Source of the DNA: Trinickia symbiotica
GTDB taxonomy: Bacteria; Pseudomonadota; Gammaproteobacteria; Burkholderiales; Burkholderiaceae
Length of the DNA stretch: 64,000 bases
Direction: 5' to 3'
Assembly (NCBI RefSeq): GCF_002934455.1
Contig: NZ_PTIR01000021.1
Coordinates: 1 to 64,000, forward strand
Positions 16,231 through 26,353 of this stretch are shown here, one piece after another (within the stretch, counting starts at the first letter, position 1; the number at the start of each line of letters is the position of its first letter). Position numbers and translations under genes: made by a program. The notes below the pieces were generated by a model. The model saw nothing but the letters and a program-made list of their open reading frames with translations. It did no database searches and was not told the DNA's origin.

Positions 16231-17133
16231 ATGTCTACCCTTTACGAATCCTCGCTTCGCTCGCTGCCTTTGCTCGGCCGCGGCAAGGTCCGCGACAACT
16301 ACGCGGTCGGCAACGACCGCCTGCTGATCGTCACGACCGATCGCCTCTCGGCGTTCGATGTCGTGATGGGCGAGCCGATTCCGGACAAGGGGCGCGTGCT
16401 GAACCAGATGGCGAACTTCTGGTTCGAGCGCCTCGGCCATATCGTTCCGAATCATCTGACGGGCGTCGCGCCTGAGACGGTGGTCGCGCCCGACGAAGTC
16501 GAGCAGGTGAGCGGACGGGCGGTGGTGGTCAAGCGTCTCACGCCGATCCTCGTCGAGGCGGTCGTGCGCGGCTATCTGGCCGGCAGCGGCTGGAAGGACT
16601 ATCAGGCGACGGGCGCGATCTGCGGCGTGGCGCTCCCGCAGGGGCTCTCGAACGCGGAGAAACTGCCCGAGCCGATCTTCACGCCGGCCGCGAAAGCGGA
16701 GATGGGCCACCACGACGAGAACATCACGTTCGCGGACGTGGAGCGGCGAATCGGCGGCGACCTGGCGGCGCGGATTCGGGACATCTCGATCCGCCTTTAC
16801 CAGGAAGCGTCCGAGTATGCCGCGACGCGCGGCATCATCATCGCCGATACGAAGTTCGAGTTCGGCCTCGACGAGAACGGCGAGCTCGTGCTGATGGACG
16901 AGATCCTGACGGCGGATTCGTCGCGGTTCTGGCCGGCCGGAGGGTATCGCGTCGGCGGCAACCCGCCTTCGTTCGACAAGCAGTTCGTGCGTGACTGGCT
17001 TGAAACGCAGAACTGGGGCAAGACGCCGCCGGCGCCGAAGCTGCCCGACGACGTGATCGCGAAAACGAGCGAAAAGTACCGCGAGGCGCTCGAGCGGCTG
17101 ACGGGGCAAAAGCTGGGAATGACCGCACCATGA
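16231..17133 (+). CDS. purC: Phosphoribosylaminoimidazole-succinocarboxamide synthase (SAICAR synthase)
   Basis: This 300-aa purine-pathway enzyme ligates aspartate to CAIR using ATP. Characteristic segments are [12 protein letters not shown] near the N-terminus (ATP loop), [19 protein letters not shown], and [19 protein letters not shown] with TADSSRFWP near the C-terminus. The length fits the longer beta-proteobacterial/yeast-like form. The stop overlaps purE by 4 nt (ATGA), and purK follows, so the three genes for neighbouring steps form an operon. I see no strong ribosome site before the ATG. Confidence 0.97.
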   Translation: MSTLYESSLRSLPLLGRGKVRDNYAVGNDRLLIVTTDRLSAFDVVMGEPIPDKGRVLNQMANFWFERLGHIVPNHLTGVAPETVVAPDEVEQVSGRAVVVKRLTPILVEAVVRGYLAGSGWKDYQATGAICGVALPQGLSNAEKLPEPIFTPAAKAEMGHHDENITFADVERRIGGDLAARIRDISIRLYQEASEYAATRGIIIADTKFEFGLDENGELVLMDEILTADSSRFWPAGGYRVGGNPPSFDKQFVRDWLETQNWGKTPPAPKLPDDVIAKTSEKYREALERLTGQKLGMTAP

Positions 17134-17678
17134 GCGAAGCCGCCGTGACCGCCGCCAGCGCGGGAAGCGAAGCGCGCGCGCACCAACATGATTCGCCGCT
17201 CGTCGGCGTGCTGATGGGATCGAGCTCCGATTGGGACGTGATGAAACACGCAGTATCCGTCCTGCGCGATTTCGACGTACCGTACGAAGCGAGAGTCGTG
17301 TCCGCGCACCGGATGCCCGACGAAATGTTCACCTATGCCGAACAGGCCCGCGAGCGCGGATTGCGCGCGATCATCGCAGGCGCGGGCGGAGCCGCCCATC
17401 TGCCCGGCATGCTGGCCGCGAAGACGACGGTACCCGTGCTCGGCGTGCCCGTGGCGAGCAAATATCTGAAGGGAGTCGATTCGCTCCACTCGATCGTGCA
17501 GATGCCGAAAGGCGTGCCCGTCGCGACGTTCGCGATCGGCGAGGCAGGCGCGGCCAATGCGGCGCTCTTTGCCGTGGCGCTGCTGGCCGGCACGGCGGAT
17601 CTGTATGCCGAGCGCCTCGCCGCATTCCGTTTGAAGCAAAACGAGGCGGCGCGCGCGATGGTGCTGCCGGCGCTTTGA
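17130..17678 (+). CDS. purE: N5-carboxyaminoimidazole ribonucleotide mutase
   Basis: This 182-aa class I PurE moves the carboxylate of N5-CAIR to C4, giving CAIR for PurC. The active-site region [12 protein letters not shown] is near residue 30, followed by [10 protein letters not shown] and [14 protein letters not shown]. The first 20 or so residues are an Ala-rich extension not needed for the fold. The ATG overlaps the purC stop. The partner synthase purK begins 12 nt after its stop, consistent with joint production. Confidence 0.96.
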   Translation: MSEAAVTAASAGSEARAHQHDSPLVGVLMGSSSDWDVMKHAVSVLRDFDVPYEARVVSAHRMPDEMFTYAEQARERGLRAIIAGAGGAAHLPGMLAAKTTVPVLGVPVASKYLKGVDSLHSIVQMPKGVPVATFAIGEAGAANAALFAVALLAGTADLYAERLAAFRLKQNEAARAMVLPAL

Positions 17679-17689
17679 CGCATACTGAA

Positions 17690-18919
17690 ATGACTCAAGA
17701 CAACACCCCCGTTTCTGCGATCCTTCCGGGCGCCTGGCTCGGCATGATCGGCGGCGGCCAGCTCGGCCGCATGTTCTGCTTCGCCGCTCAGGCGATGGGC
17801 TACCGCGTCGCCGTGCTCGATCCCGACGAAGCGAGCCCGGCCGGCAGCGTGGCCGACAAACACTTGCGTGCCGCCTATACCGACGAAGCGGCGCTGACCG
17901 AGCTCGCGCGGCTCGCTGCGGCCGTCTCGACGGAGTTCGAGAACGTCCCCGCCGCGAGCCTCGATTTTCTTGCGCGCACGACGTTCGTGAGCCCGGCCGG
18001 CCGCTGCGTGGCGATCGCGCAGGACCGCATCGCCGAGAAGCGCTTCATCGCGAGCTGCGGCGTGCCGGTGGCGCCATATTTCGCGATCGAGTCGTCCGAG
18101 GCGCTCGCCGCGCTCTCCGATGCCGAGCTCGAAACGGTGCTGCCGGGTATCCTGAAGACGGCGAGACTCGGCTACGACGGGAAGGGACAGGTACGCGTGA
18201 CGAGCGCCGATGCCGTGCGCGAGGCGCACAACGCGCTGGGCGGCGTGCCGTGTGTGCTCGAAAAGCGCCTGCCGCTCAAGTTCGAGGTCTCCGTGCTCAT
18301 CGCGCGCGGGGCGAACGGCGCGACGGCCGTCTACCCGCTCTCGCAGAATGCGCATCGCAACGGCATCCTGTCGGTGACGATCGTGCCGGCGCCCGACGTC
18401 ACGCCGGCCCTCGTGCAGCAGGCTCAGCAGGCCGCGCTGCGCATCGCCGACGCGCTCGACTATGTCGGCGTTCTTTGTGTCGAGCTCTTCGTGCTCGAGG
18501 ACGGTTCGCTCGTCGCCAACGAAATGGCGCCGCGCCCGCACAACTCGGGTCACTACACGGTCGACGCCTGCGCCACGAGCCAGTTCGAGCAGCAGGTGCG
18601 CGCGATGACGGGCATGCCGCTCGGCGATACCCGCCAGCATTCGCCGGCCGTCATGCTCAATGTCCTCGGCGACGTCTGGTTCGCGCGCAGCGGACCGGCC
18701 GGCGGCCAGGGGCCGGCCTCGGCGTCGACCTTGGTACCCGTGACGCCGCCGTGGCAAGAAGTCGCCGCGATGCCGACCGCGCGACTCCACCTGTATGGCA
18801 AAGAGGAAGCGCGCCCCGGGCGTAAGATGGGGCATATCAATTTCACGGCCGCGACGCTCGACGAGGCGCGCACGGCCGCACGCGATTGCGCGCGGCTCCT
18901 GCATATTCCGCTCGGCTAA
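17690..18919 (+). CDS. purK: N5-carboxyaminoimidazole ribonucleotide synthase
   Basis: This 409-aa ATP-grasp enzyme carboxylates AIR with bicarbonate to N5-CAIR. The N-terminal Rossmann-like part has [12 protein letters not shown]. The ATP-grasp core includes [15 protein letters not shown] and [15 protein letters not shown], with [14 protein letters not shown] as the typical metal-site motif. The start (MTQDNTPV) lies 12 nt after the purE stop. A frame open upstream of it runs through purE in another phase and is not coding. It ends the purCEK operon. Confidence 0.97.
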   Translation: MTQDNTPVSAILPGAWLGMIGGGQLGRMFCFAAQAMGYRVAVLDPDEASPAGSVADKHLRAAYTDEAALTELARLAAAVSTEFENVPAASLDFLARTTFVSPAGRCVAIAQDRIAEKRFIASCGVPVAPYFAIESSEALAALSDAELETVLPGILKTARLGYDGKGQVRVTSADAVREAHNALGGVPCVLEKRLPLKFEVSVLIARGANGATAVYPLSQNAHRNGILSVTIVPAPDVTPALVQQAQQAALRIADALDYVGVLCVELFVLEDGSLVANEMAPRPHNSGHYTVDACATSQFEQQVRAMTGMPLGDTRQHSPAVMLNVLGDVWFARSGPAGGQGPASASTLVPVTPPWQEVAAMPTARLHLYGKEEARPGRKMGHINFTAATLDEARTAARDCARLLHIPLG

Positions 18920-19003
18920 CCGAGGCGGCGGCCATTTAGCGAGCGAGCATTCGAGCCGCATTCCGTAGCGATCGGATAGCGCTTCGCAGTTGAGCCACGA
19001 CCG

Positions 19004-20065
19004 ATGTCCCCGAGACCCAATCCCCCCGACGCGCCTTCGGCGACGCTCGCCGTCACCGAAGCGCAAATCGAACGAGCTGCCGCGCGGCTCGACGCAGGTG
19101 AGCTCGTCGCTTTCCCGACGGAGACCGTCTACGGGCTCGGCGGCGACGCGACGAGCCCGCAGGCTGTCGCGCGCATCTATGCGGCGAAGGGGCGGCCGGC
19201 CAACCACCCGGTCATCGTCCATCTCGGGCCGAAAGGGGATCCCGGCTACTGGGTCAGCGAGTTGCCGGCCGATGCGCAACGGCTCATCGACGCGTTCTGG
19301 CCGGGCCCGCTCACGTTGATCCTGAAGCGCGCCGCGCATATTCCGGCCGCGGTGAGCGGCGGACAGGATTCCGTCGGCCTGCGCTCGCCGTCACACCCTG
19401 TCGCGCAGGCACTGCTGGACGCATTCGACGCGTTGCGCGGCGGTCGAGCGGGCGTCGCGGCGCCGTCGGCAAATCGCTTCGGCCATGTGAGCCCGACCAC
19501 CGCGCAACATGTGCGCGACGAATTCGGCGATGCCGTGCACGTGCTCGATGGCGGGCCGTCGGAGGTCGGGATCGAATCGACGATTCTCGATCTCTCGCGC
19601 GGTTTCCCGGCGCTGCTGCGGCCGGGCCGTGTGACGCCGTTGGAGATCGCCGAAGTGCTCGGCGTCGCGCCCCGGCTGCCCGACGGCGGCGACGCGACGG
19701 CGCCGCGCGCGTCGGGCACGCTGAAGGCGCACTATGCGCCGCGTACGCCGCTTGCACTGGCACCGTTCGAGGCCCTCGAGCCGTTGCTTTCGTCAGCGCG
19801 GGATAGTGAGGCGCGGGTCGCGCTCGTGGCGCGGCGCTCGCGCGCCGGTGCCTGGGCCGACGCGCGCGACGTACTGTTCGTCGCCGCGCCCGAGGAGCCC
19901 GACGCTTATGCGCGCGAGCTCTACGGGATGTTGCGCGCGCTCGACCGTTCGAACGTGGCCCGCATCCTCATTGAAAAGCTGCCCGATACGCCCGAGTGGA
20001 TCGCCGTCAACGATCGGCTCGGGCGCGCAGCGGCGGCTTTCGAGGCTGGCAGCTTCAGGGCTTGA
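19004..20065 (+). CDS. tsaC: L-threonylcarbamoyladenylate synthase, long Sua5 type
   Basis: This 353-aa enzyme makes threonylcarbamoyl-AMP from threonine, bicarbonate and ATP for the tRNA t6A37 modification. The YrdC domain (about residues 20-205) shows AFPTETVYGLGGDA, KGRPANHPVIVH and PSANRFGHVSPT. The extra C-terminal Sua5 domain follows after ASGTLKAHYAPRTPL (the linker covering the active site). It is preceded by the purCEK operon. Its 3' end overlaps the 3' end of the convergent GDSL lipoprotein gene by 11 nt. Confidence 0.95.
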   Translation: MSPRPNPPDAPSATLAVTEAQIERAAARLDAGELVAFPTETVYGLGGDATSPQAVARIYAAKGRPANHPVIVHLGPKGDPGYWVSELPADAQRLIDAFWPGPLTLILKRAAHIPAAVSGGQDSVGLRSPSHPVAQALLDAFDALRGGRAGVAAPSANRFGHVSPTTAQHVRDEFGDAVHVLDGGPSEVGIESTILDLSRGFPALLRPGRVTPLEIAEVLGVAPRLPDGGDATAPRASGTLKAHYAPRTPLALAPFEALEPLLSSARDSEARVALVARRSRAGAWADARDVLFVAAPEEPDAYARELYGMLRALDRSNVARILIEKLPDTPEWIAVNDRLGRAAAAFEAGSFRA

Positions 20066-21245
20066 CGCCCGCGGCGGCGAGTTGCTGCTCGACGTACTGC
20101 GCGAAAAGCGCGTGCAGATGCGTCGTCGGATGGACCATATCGGCAAACATATACGACTGATCGGCACCCGCCACCGTCTGCGTCTGCGGCGAGCAGAACA
20201 GCGATGAAGCCAGCGCCGCGCCGAACTGAGCCGCCGTCTGCCCCGGCAGCAGCACGCTCGGGTTCGCTTCCGCGTAGGACGTGGCCGATGCCTGCATCTG
20301 CTGCAGGTTGCACGCCGTTCCCGTATTCGACACCGAGAAACCGTTCGCCTGGAAGTTGGCGAGCGTCGTGTCTTGCCACGTGAACGAGTCGATGAAGATC
20401 ACCTTCGATGACAGGTTCTCCGCTTGCAGGAAGCTCGCCACGAGGCCGTTGAACGTCTGGGCGATGCCCGACAGAAGTTGCTGGGCTGCCGCGCCTTGCT
20501 GCGCCGCCGTCTGTACGCCCAGCGGGGTCTGGCCGATGTCGGGCACGTTCGCCAGCACCACGTGCGTCGCACCGTTGGCGACGATGGTACCGACCTGGTC
20601 GACGAGCGATTTCGCGACCGGGCCGAGCGTCGTGCTCACTTCTTTGAGGATCGCGGCTTGCGCCGTCAAGCCGGCCGCCATGTCGGTCTCGATCGCTGTG
20701 ACTAGTGCCGTGCTATTGGCGAAGATATCGTTCGCACCGCCCTGGATCAGCACGATCTGATTCGAGTTGAAGCTGCCGTGCGCGCTCAGGTAGTTGGAGA
20801 CCTGCGTGACGATCGGCGTCGTGGTTGCCGCAAGGTCATTGGGCGCCCAGCCGATGCCTTGCGGGTCCGTCACGCGGGCGCCACCTTGGGCGTAGCCGAA
20901 GCCGCCGGTCGCCTGCAAAGCGGACCCGAAACCGCCCTGATAGGCCGGCGTGAGGGTGTCGCCAAAGGATTCCGCAACCTTCTGCGTCCAGACTTCGCCG
21001 GGGTTCGTGGTGAATCGTCCGCCGCCGAAGTGCGGCAGAACATAGGCCGCATAAGTGCCGACGTCGGACAAGCTGTCGCCGAACGAGACGACCTGCATCT
21101 TGGTGGACGCGGCAGTCGTCGCGGTGCTGCCCCCGCCGCCGCCCCCGCCGCCGCATGCGGCGACGACGGCTAAAGCCGCGCCGGCGAGCGCGCACTGAGC
21201 GGCCCGCAGCAACCGGTTTCGTTGGGGTTCGTTGCGCTGTTTCAT
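20055..21245 (-). CDS. GDSL/SGNH-family lipoprotein esterase or lipase
   Basis: This 396-aa exported hydrolase has a basic N-terminus, a hydrophobic segment and a lipobox ending at C31 (VVAAC), followed by a run of eight glycines, so it should be a lipid-anchored envelope protein. Block I SFGDSLSDVG carries the nucleophile S58, GGAND is block III, and DMVHPT supplies the Asp-His pair. The start was chosen at the ATG 9 nt after GAGGAG; an ATG 15 codons upstream lacks this. The substrate is unknown; relatives include lipases and acyltransferases. No autotransporter barrel is present. Confidence 0.88.
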   Translation of the reverse strand: MKQRNEPQRNRLLRAAQCALAGAALAVVAACGGGGGGGGSTATTAASTKMQVVSFGDSLSDVGTYAAYVLPHFGGGRFTTNPGEVWTQKVAESFGDTLTPAYQGGFGSALQATGGFGYAQGGARVTDPQGIGWAPNDLAATTTPIVTQVSNYLSAHGSFNSNQIVLIQGGANDIFANSTALVTAIETDMAAGLTAQAAILKEVSTTLGPVAKSLVDQVGTIVANGATHVVLANVPDIGQTPLGVQTAAQQGAAAQQLLSGIAQTFNGLVASFLQAENLSSKVIFIDSFTWQDTTLANFQANGFSVSNTGTACNLQQMQASATSYAEANPSVLLPGQTAAQFGAALASSLFCSPQTQTVAGADQSYMFADMVHPTTHLHALFAQYVEQQLAAAGVKP

Positions 21246-21374
21246 CGACTTCATCTCCTCGTATGTTCGGCTCGTCGGCCGTGGTTTCATGCCTCATTTG
21301 ATGTCGTTGTTCGCCGCCTCGTGGTTGATCGCGGTGGCGTGTGTCGTCTTGTCCGTCTCTCCCCCGGCCGGCGA

Positions 21375-22280
21375 TTACGCGTCGACTCCCCGCTGGGTCG
21401 TGCCCGAGACCGCGGCGGGCCGCGCGTTGGCGGCATGGAACGCGGCGGCCCACTCGGGCGGCGCGAGGAGCGCGCGCAGCTTGTTGCCCGGCCCCTTGGC
21501 ATTTGCCAGATCCGCGAGCATCGACGCCCATTCGTGGAACGTCGCCTTGAGCGGATTGAAGGTCGTCAGCGGCTCGACGATGCCGTACTCGGGCGGATCG
21601 TCGGGGTCCTCCGCGACGTAGCTTCGAAAGACCCTGTCCCAGACGACGAGCACGCCGGCAAAGTTGCGATCGATGTAGCGTGCATTGCGCGCGTGATGGC
21701 ACCGGTGCGTCGACGGTGTGTTGAGCACGTACTCGATCCAACCGAGCCGGCCGATCGCCTGCGTATGGACGAAGAACTGAAAGGCGAGATTGACGAGGAC
21801 GATCGCGACGATCTGCTGCGGAGGAAAGCCGAGCACGGCGAGCGGCGTCCAGAACACCCACATGCCGGCGACCGGGTACATGAGGCTTTGGCGGAATGCC
21901 GTCGACAGATTGAGCCGCTCCGAGGAGTGATGGACGATGTGCGCGGCCCATAGCCAGCGCACGCGATGACTCATGCGATGAAAGACGTAGTAGAGCAGGT
22001 CCTGCGCGATGAAAAGGACGGCAAACGAGAGCCACCCCGGCTGCCAGGTGACGATACGAAAACGCTCGTAGACGAATGCATAGAAGGGCACGACGGCGAG
22101 CCACGCGAGCTTGTCCGCGCCCTGGTGCATGAGCGCAAGCACGGCGTTGCAAAGCGTGTCCCGCCAGCTGTAGATACGCGCCGCCGGCCTTGTGCGTGCA
22201 AAATGCCACGCCTCCCAGCCGATGCATGCAAGAAAGACGGGCGCCATGGAAATCAGAAGCAATTCGGCGTCGAATTGCAT
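21375..22280 (-). CDS. Fatty acid hydroxylase / sterol desaturase family membrane protein
   Basis: This 301-aa integral membrane di-iron protein has histidine boxes HRMSH, HHSSE and HRCHH in the expected order (middle of the chain), with hydrophobic segments before and between them. Family members hydroxylate or desaturate lipids, including hopanoid and alkyl-glycerol substrates; which one applies here is not visible. The C-terminal 60 residues are hydrophilic and include NPLKATFHEWASM. It is transcribed away from dacB's end on the same strand, with about 220 bp between. Confidence 0.9.
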   Translation of the reverse strand: MQFDAELLLISMAPVFLACIGWEAWHFARTRPAARIYSWRDTLCNAVLALMHQGADKLAWLAVVPFYAFVYERFRIVTWQPGWLSFAVLFIAQDLLYYVFHRMSHRVRWLWAAHIVHHSSERLNLSTAFRQSLMYPVAGMWVFWTPLAVLGFPPQQIVAIVLVNLAFQFFVHTQAIGRLGWIEYVLNTPSTHRCHHARNARYIDRNFAGVLVVWDRVFRSYVAEDPDDPPEYGIVEPLTTFNPLKATFHEWASMLADLANAKGPGNKLRALLAPPEWAAAFHAANARPAAVSGTTQRGVDA

Positions 22281-22464
22281 GGACGTCTTCCTCCGGAGTC
22301 TCTTCCTTGCTTTGATTTCAGCGCGCTCGCCGCGGGCGGTGCGCGCTGCAGTCCCCTTTTCGATACGGAGGCGGGAACATCATGGCAGCCGTCCGATCGT
22401 TGCTCGACAGCGTACACGCTGGCGGCCGTCGCAGTCGCTATTTGTCGTAGAAGGAATATTCGAT

Positions 22465-22493
22465 CGAGATCCCCCGAGACAGAGGGGATCTCG
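22465..22493. terminator. Hairpin beyond the dacB 3' end
   Basis: CGAGATCCCC (22465-22474) pairs perfectly with GGGGATCTCG (22484-22493) around a 9-nt loop, 9 nt beyond the dacB stop on the minus strand. No T-run follows, so it may be an RNA-stabilising or Rho-assisted terminator structure. Confidence 0.45.
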
Positions 22494-22501
22494 GTGCGCG
22501 C

Positions 22502-24079
22502 TTAGCGCATGCCGCGATAAACCCAGTCGAGCAACGCGTCGTGAGCGGCGCGCGCGGCCGCCGCCCGGTCGTCGTTGATGAAGCTCACGACGACATAGCT
22601 CTCGCCGTTGGCCGCGGCGACGTAGCCGGCAATCGCACGCACATCGCGCAGGGTGCCGGTCTTGATATGCGCATTGCCGAGCACCGGGTCGTGGCGCAGG
22701 CGATTACGCATCGTGCCATCGACGCCGGCCACGGGCAGCGAGGCGACGAAGACCTGAGCGACGGGGCTTGCGTTGGCCGCCTGCAGCAAGTCGGCGAGCG
22801 AAAGCGCGCTGATGTGCTCGTCGCGCGAGAGACCCGAGCCGTTCTCGAGCGAGAGCTCGGGCATGGCGAGTCCTTTGCTGGTGAGGAATCGCTCGATCGC
22901 CTGCGCCGACTTTTGCGGCGTTGCCGGCGGCTTGTCGGCGACGGCGCCGATCGTCAGGAACAGGTTGCGCGCCATCACGTTGTTGCTGAACTTGTTGATG
23001 TCGCGGACGATGTCGCCGAGCGGCGGCCCTTCGTGGGTCGCCACGAGGCGCGCGCCGATCGGCACCGCGCCCTCGCGCGTCGCGCCCTTGAACGTGCCGC
23101 CTTGCTGCTGCCAGAGCGCGAGGAAGCCGCCCGCGAAGAATGCCGTATGGTCGAGCACCGCGAGGTTGACCGTGCGCGCGCCGCAGCGCACTGGATACTC
23201 GCCCGAAAAGAGCGCCTCGACGGTGCCGTCGCTTTCGGGCGTGACGTTCGGCATCGCGGCTTCGGCGCTCGTGCAGGCGCCGGCGCGAGTATGGAGCTCG
23301 TTGTCGATCTTCAGTTGCGCGAGCGCCGGCACGACGTCGATATCGACCGTGCCCGCGCTCGCCGGCGTGACCGTGAACGACAGCGACTTGAATGCGTAGA
23401 GAAGTGGGTCGGGGCCGACGTTGTACGGTGCGTTCGCGTCGTCGTCGAAGGCCGGCAGGTCGCGCGTCGACGGGTCGAAGAAGCGCTTGTCGAGCACGAG
23501 CCCACCGTCGATGCCGGTGATGCCGGCCTTGCGGATTCGGTCGACGAGATCGATCAGCTCTTCGGGCACGAGCTTGGGATCGCCGGTACCCTGGATATAG
23601 AGATCGCCGTGCAGCACGCCGGCGGTGTCGAGCGTGCCGTCGGCGTACGCGCGCGTGCGCCAGCGGTAGTCCGGGCCGAGTATTTCGAGGCCGGCGTAGG
23701 TCGTGACGAGCTTCATCGTCGAGGCCGGCAGCATCGGCTTTCCGGCGTTGAGCGCGACGACGGGCGTGGCCGAGCCGATGCGCTCGATCACGACGCTCAT
23801 CGCCGAAAGCGGCACGTGCGCGCGTTCGAGCGCGCGGGTGACGGAAGCAGGGAGCTCCGTCGTGACCGACACGCGCGGGCGGTGCTTGAGCTTGCGCGCG
23901 TCGGCCGGCGTGGCGAACGCGAGCGCCGCGCACAGGCCGAGCGCAAGCGCGGCGCGTCCAAGCCCTCTGCCGGAGGGAGCACCCTCGCCGGGCGAGGCGG
24001 AACGAAGAGTAGGCGAAATGAAAGAAGAAACGAATTGCGGCGCGCGGCGCGAAAAGAGGATGAGCGAAGCGATCGGCAT
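22502..24079 (-). CDS. dacB: D-alanyl-D-alanine carboxypeptidase/endopeptidase, PBP4 type
   Basis: This 525-aa periplasmic peptidoglycan hydrolase has the three penicillin-binding motifs in order: STMK with nucleophile S120, SNN in KFSNNVMARNLFL, and KTG in HIKTGTLRDVRA. A signal peptide-like hydrophobic segment lies at about residues 40-60 (GRAALALGLCAALAFATPADA), so the first 35-40 residues form an unusually long n-region and the true start may be further in. The frame is open far upstream into the divergent regulator gene, which cannot be coding. It is divergent from the two-component system. Confidence 0.92.
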   Translation of the reverse strand: MPIASLILFSRRAPQFVSSFISPTLRSASPGEGAPSGRGLGRAALALGLCAALAFATPADARKLKHRPRVSVTTELPASVTRALERAHVPLSAMSVVIERIGSATPVVALNAGKPMLPASTMKLVTTYAGLEILGPDYRWRTRAYADGTLDTAGVLHGDLYIQGTGDPKLVPEELIDLVDRIRKAGITGIDGGLVLDKRFFDPSTRDLPAFDDDANAPYNVGPDPLLYAFKSLSFTVTPASAGTVDIDVVPALAQLKIDNELHTRAGACTSAEAAMPNVTPESDGTVEALFSGEYPVRCGARTVNLAVLDHTAFFAGGFLALWQQQGGTFKGATREGAVPIGARLVATHEGPPLGDIVRDINKFSNNVMARNLFLTIGAVADKPPATPQKSAQAIERFLTSKGLAMPELSLENGSGLSRDEHISALSLADLLQAANASPVAQVFVASLPVAGVDGTMRNRLRHDPVLGNAHIKTGTLRDVRAIAGYVAAANGESYVVVSFINDDRAAAARAAHDALLDWVYRGMR

Positions 24080-24280
24080 GGAAAGTACGGCGACGGGGTC
24101 GGGCAAATGCGAGAGCGAGCGGTCCGGTGTGACGCGGACGGCGCGCGGGACAGCACATTGTAGGGCTTGCCGCGCGTGACGCCGCGGCGATCTTCCCCGA
24201 ATCGACCAAAAAACCACGGACCCGGGAGCCGCTACAATGCGATCCATGACTGACTTCCGGCGCATAGGGCGATCGAGGCG

Positions 24281-24943
24281 ATGCGGATACTGCTGGTCGA
24301 AGACGACAGGATGATTGCCGAAGGCGTACGCAAGGCGTTGCGCGGGGAGGGCTTTGCCGTCGACTGGGTGCAGGACGGCGAGTCGGCGCTCACGGCCGCG
24401 GGCGGCGAGCCCTACGATCTCGTGCTGCTCGATCTCGGCCTGCCCAAGCGCGACGGGCTCGACGTGCTGCGCGCGATGCGCACGCGCGGGCTCTCGATGC
24501 CGGTGCTCATCGTGACGGCGCGCGACGCCGTGGCCGACCGCGTGAAAGGGCTCGACGCCGGCGCCGACGATTACCTCGTCAAGCCATTCGATCTCGACGA
24601 GCTCGGCGCACGGATGCGCGCGCTGATCCGGCGTCATTCGGGCCGCAGCGAGTCCGTGATCCGTCACGGCGCGCTGACGCTCGACCCGGCCGCGCACCAG
24701 GTCACGCTGAATGGCGCGCCCGTCGCGCTCTCGGCGCGCGAATTCGCGCTGCTCGAGGCGTTGATCGCGCGTCCCGGCGCCGTCCTGTCCAAGAGCCAGC
24801 TAGAAGAAAAGATGTACGGCTGGGGCGAGGAAATCGGCAGCAACACCGTCGAAGTCTACATTCACGCGCTGCGCAAGAAGCTCGGCGCCGATCTCATCCG
24901 CAACGTGCGCGGCTTGGGCTACATGATTGCCAAGGACGCCTGA
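24281..24943 (+). CDS. OmpR/PhoB-family response regulator (QseB/TctD-like)
   Basis: This 220-aa regulator has a receiver domain (residues 1-115) with the acidic pocket E7-D8-D9, phosphoacceptor D51 in LVLLDLGLPKRDG, and K in VKPFDLDEL. It is followed by a winged-helix DNA-binding domain ending VRGLGYMIAKDA. It is translated just before a QseC-like sensor kinase (29-nt gap), which should phosphorylate it. The downstream periplasmic protease gene suggests, but does not prove, a cell-envelope stress or protein-quality regulon. Confidence 0.95.
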   Translation: MRILLVEDDRMIAEGVRKALRGEGFAVDWVQDGESALTAAGGEPYDLVLLDLGLPKRDGLDVLRAMRTRGLSMPVLIVTARDAVADRVKGLDAGADDYLVKPFDLDELGARMRALIRRHSGRSESVIRHGALTLDPAAHQVTLNGAPVALSAREFALLEALIARPGAVLSKSQLEEKMYGWGEEIGSNTVEVYIHALRKKLGADLIRNVRGLGYMIAKDA

Positions 24944-24972
24944 GCGGGCCCGGGAGACCGCTTCGATCCCCT

Positions 24973-26307
24973 ATGCGTTCCATTCGCCATCAACTGTTGT
25001 TCTGGCTCGTCGCGCTCGTCGTGGCGGGCGTCGGCGCCGCTGGCTGGCTCATTTACCGACAAGCGCTCGCCGAGGCGAACGAGCTCTTCGACTATCAGCT
25101 GCAGGAGATCGCGGCGGCGCTGCCGTCCGAGCCGTTCACGCAGATTCTCGGCGCGCACAACGATGCGGACGAAGGCATCGTCATCCAGATCTGGAGCCGC
25201 ACCGGCGCGCTGATGTATTACTCGCATCCGCGCGCGCCGCTTGCACCGCGCGCGGAGCTCGGGTTCTCGACGGAGCGTACCGAGCGCGGTGACTGGCGCG
25301 TCTACGGCGCGATCGTCGGCGACAACGTCGTTCAGCTCGCGCAGCCGCTTTCGGTGCGCAACCGGCTCGCGGCCGACGTCGCGTGGCGCACGCTTTGGCC
25401 GCTCATCGTGCTGTTGCCGTTCCTGGGTCTCGCGGTCTGGGTCATCGTCGGGCGCGGGCTCGCGCCGCTCGCACGCGTGACGCGCGCGCTCGAGGCGCGC
25501 CGTCCGCAGGCGCTCGATCCGCTGCCCGACGAGCGCTTGCCGCTCGAGGTGCAGCCGCTCGTGCGCGCGTTGAACGGCCTGCTCGCGCGGCTCACCGAGG
25601 CGCTCGACACGCAGCGCGCATTCGTCGCCGACGCCGCGCACGAGTTGCGCACGCCGCTCGCCGCGGTGCAGATCCAATCGCAGCTCGTCGCGCGCGCGCA
25701 GGATGCGGATTCTCGTCGCGAAGCGCTCGTCGATCTGCAGGCGGGCGTCACGCGCGCCACGCGCCTTGCCGAGCAGTTGCTCGCGCTCGCGCGTGCCGAG
25801 CCTGTCGACGGGGCCGTTCGCGTACCGGTCGACTTACGCACGCTCGTCGCCGAATGTGTCGCCGCGCATGCGCCGATTGCCGAGCGGCGCGATGTCGATC
25901 TCGGCTTCGAGGAATCCGAGCCCGCCACGATCGTCGGCGACGCCGACGCGCTGCGCGCGATGGTCGGCAACCTGCTCGACAACGCGGTCAAGTACACGCC
26001 GCACGGCGGACGCATCGACGTCGCGCTCAAGCTCGACGATGACGGCCACCCGTGCCTGCGCATCGGCGACAGCGGCCCCGGCATTCCGGCCGAGGAGCGC
26101 GAGCGCGTCTTCGACCGGTTCTACCGCGACGCTTCGGCGCGTGCCCGCACGGACGTCGCGGGCAGCGGCCTCGGCCTTGCCATTGTCAAGCGTGTCGCGG
26201 CGCAGCACAACGCGGCGGTCGAGCTTGGGCAAGCACCGCTCGGCGGCCTTCTGGTGACGGTCCGATTCCCTTCAGGAAACGTGCAGAAAGCGTTAAGTCC
26301 CGTTTAA
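24973..26307 (+). CDS. Sensor histidine kinase of the two-component system
   Basis: This 444-aa inner-membrane kinase has membrane segments near residues 8-28 and 141-161 bounding a periplasmic sensor of about 110 residues. A short HAMP-like linker precedes the H-box (AAHELRTPLAAVQ, H223). The ATPase part has N-box NLLDNAVKYTP, G1 GDSGPGIP and G2 GSGLGLAIVKR. The layout fits the QseC/PmrB/TctE class. It pairs with the response regulator just upstream. The signal sensed cannot be told from sequence. Confidence 0.94.
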   Translation: MRSIRHQLLFWLVALVVAGVGAAGWLIYRQALAEANELFDYQLQEIAAALPSEPFTQILGAHNDADEGIVIQIWSRTGALMYYSHPRAPLAPRAELGFSTERTERGDWRVYGAIVGDNVVQLAQPLSVRNRLAADVAWRTLWPLIVLLPFLGLAVWVIVGRGLAPLARVTRALEARRPQALDPLPDERLPLEVQPLVRALNGLLARLTEALDTQRAFVADAAHELRTPLAAVQIQSQLVARAQDADSRREALVDLQAGVTRATRLAEQLLALARAEPVDGAVRVPVDLRTLVAECVAAHAPIAERRDVDLGFEESEPATIVGDADALRAMVGNLLDNAVKYTPHGGRIDVALKLDDDGHPCLRIGDSGPGIPAEERERVFDRFYRDASARARTDVAGSGLGLAIVKRVAAQHNAAVELGQAPLGGLLVTVRFPSGNVQKALSPV

Positions 26308-26353
26308 GTGAGCCCTCGTATTCTGCGAACCATCAAGCAAGGAGGCCCTTTCG

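Noticed and set aside
17333-19339. 668-codon minus-strand frame opposite purE, purK and sua5
   Set aside because: It is a low-complexity Arg-rich shadow of three known genes.
24080-24697. N-terminal extension of dacB into the response-regulator gene
   Set aside because: It would overlap the regulator gene antisense and put the signal peptide more than 240 residues from the start.
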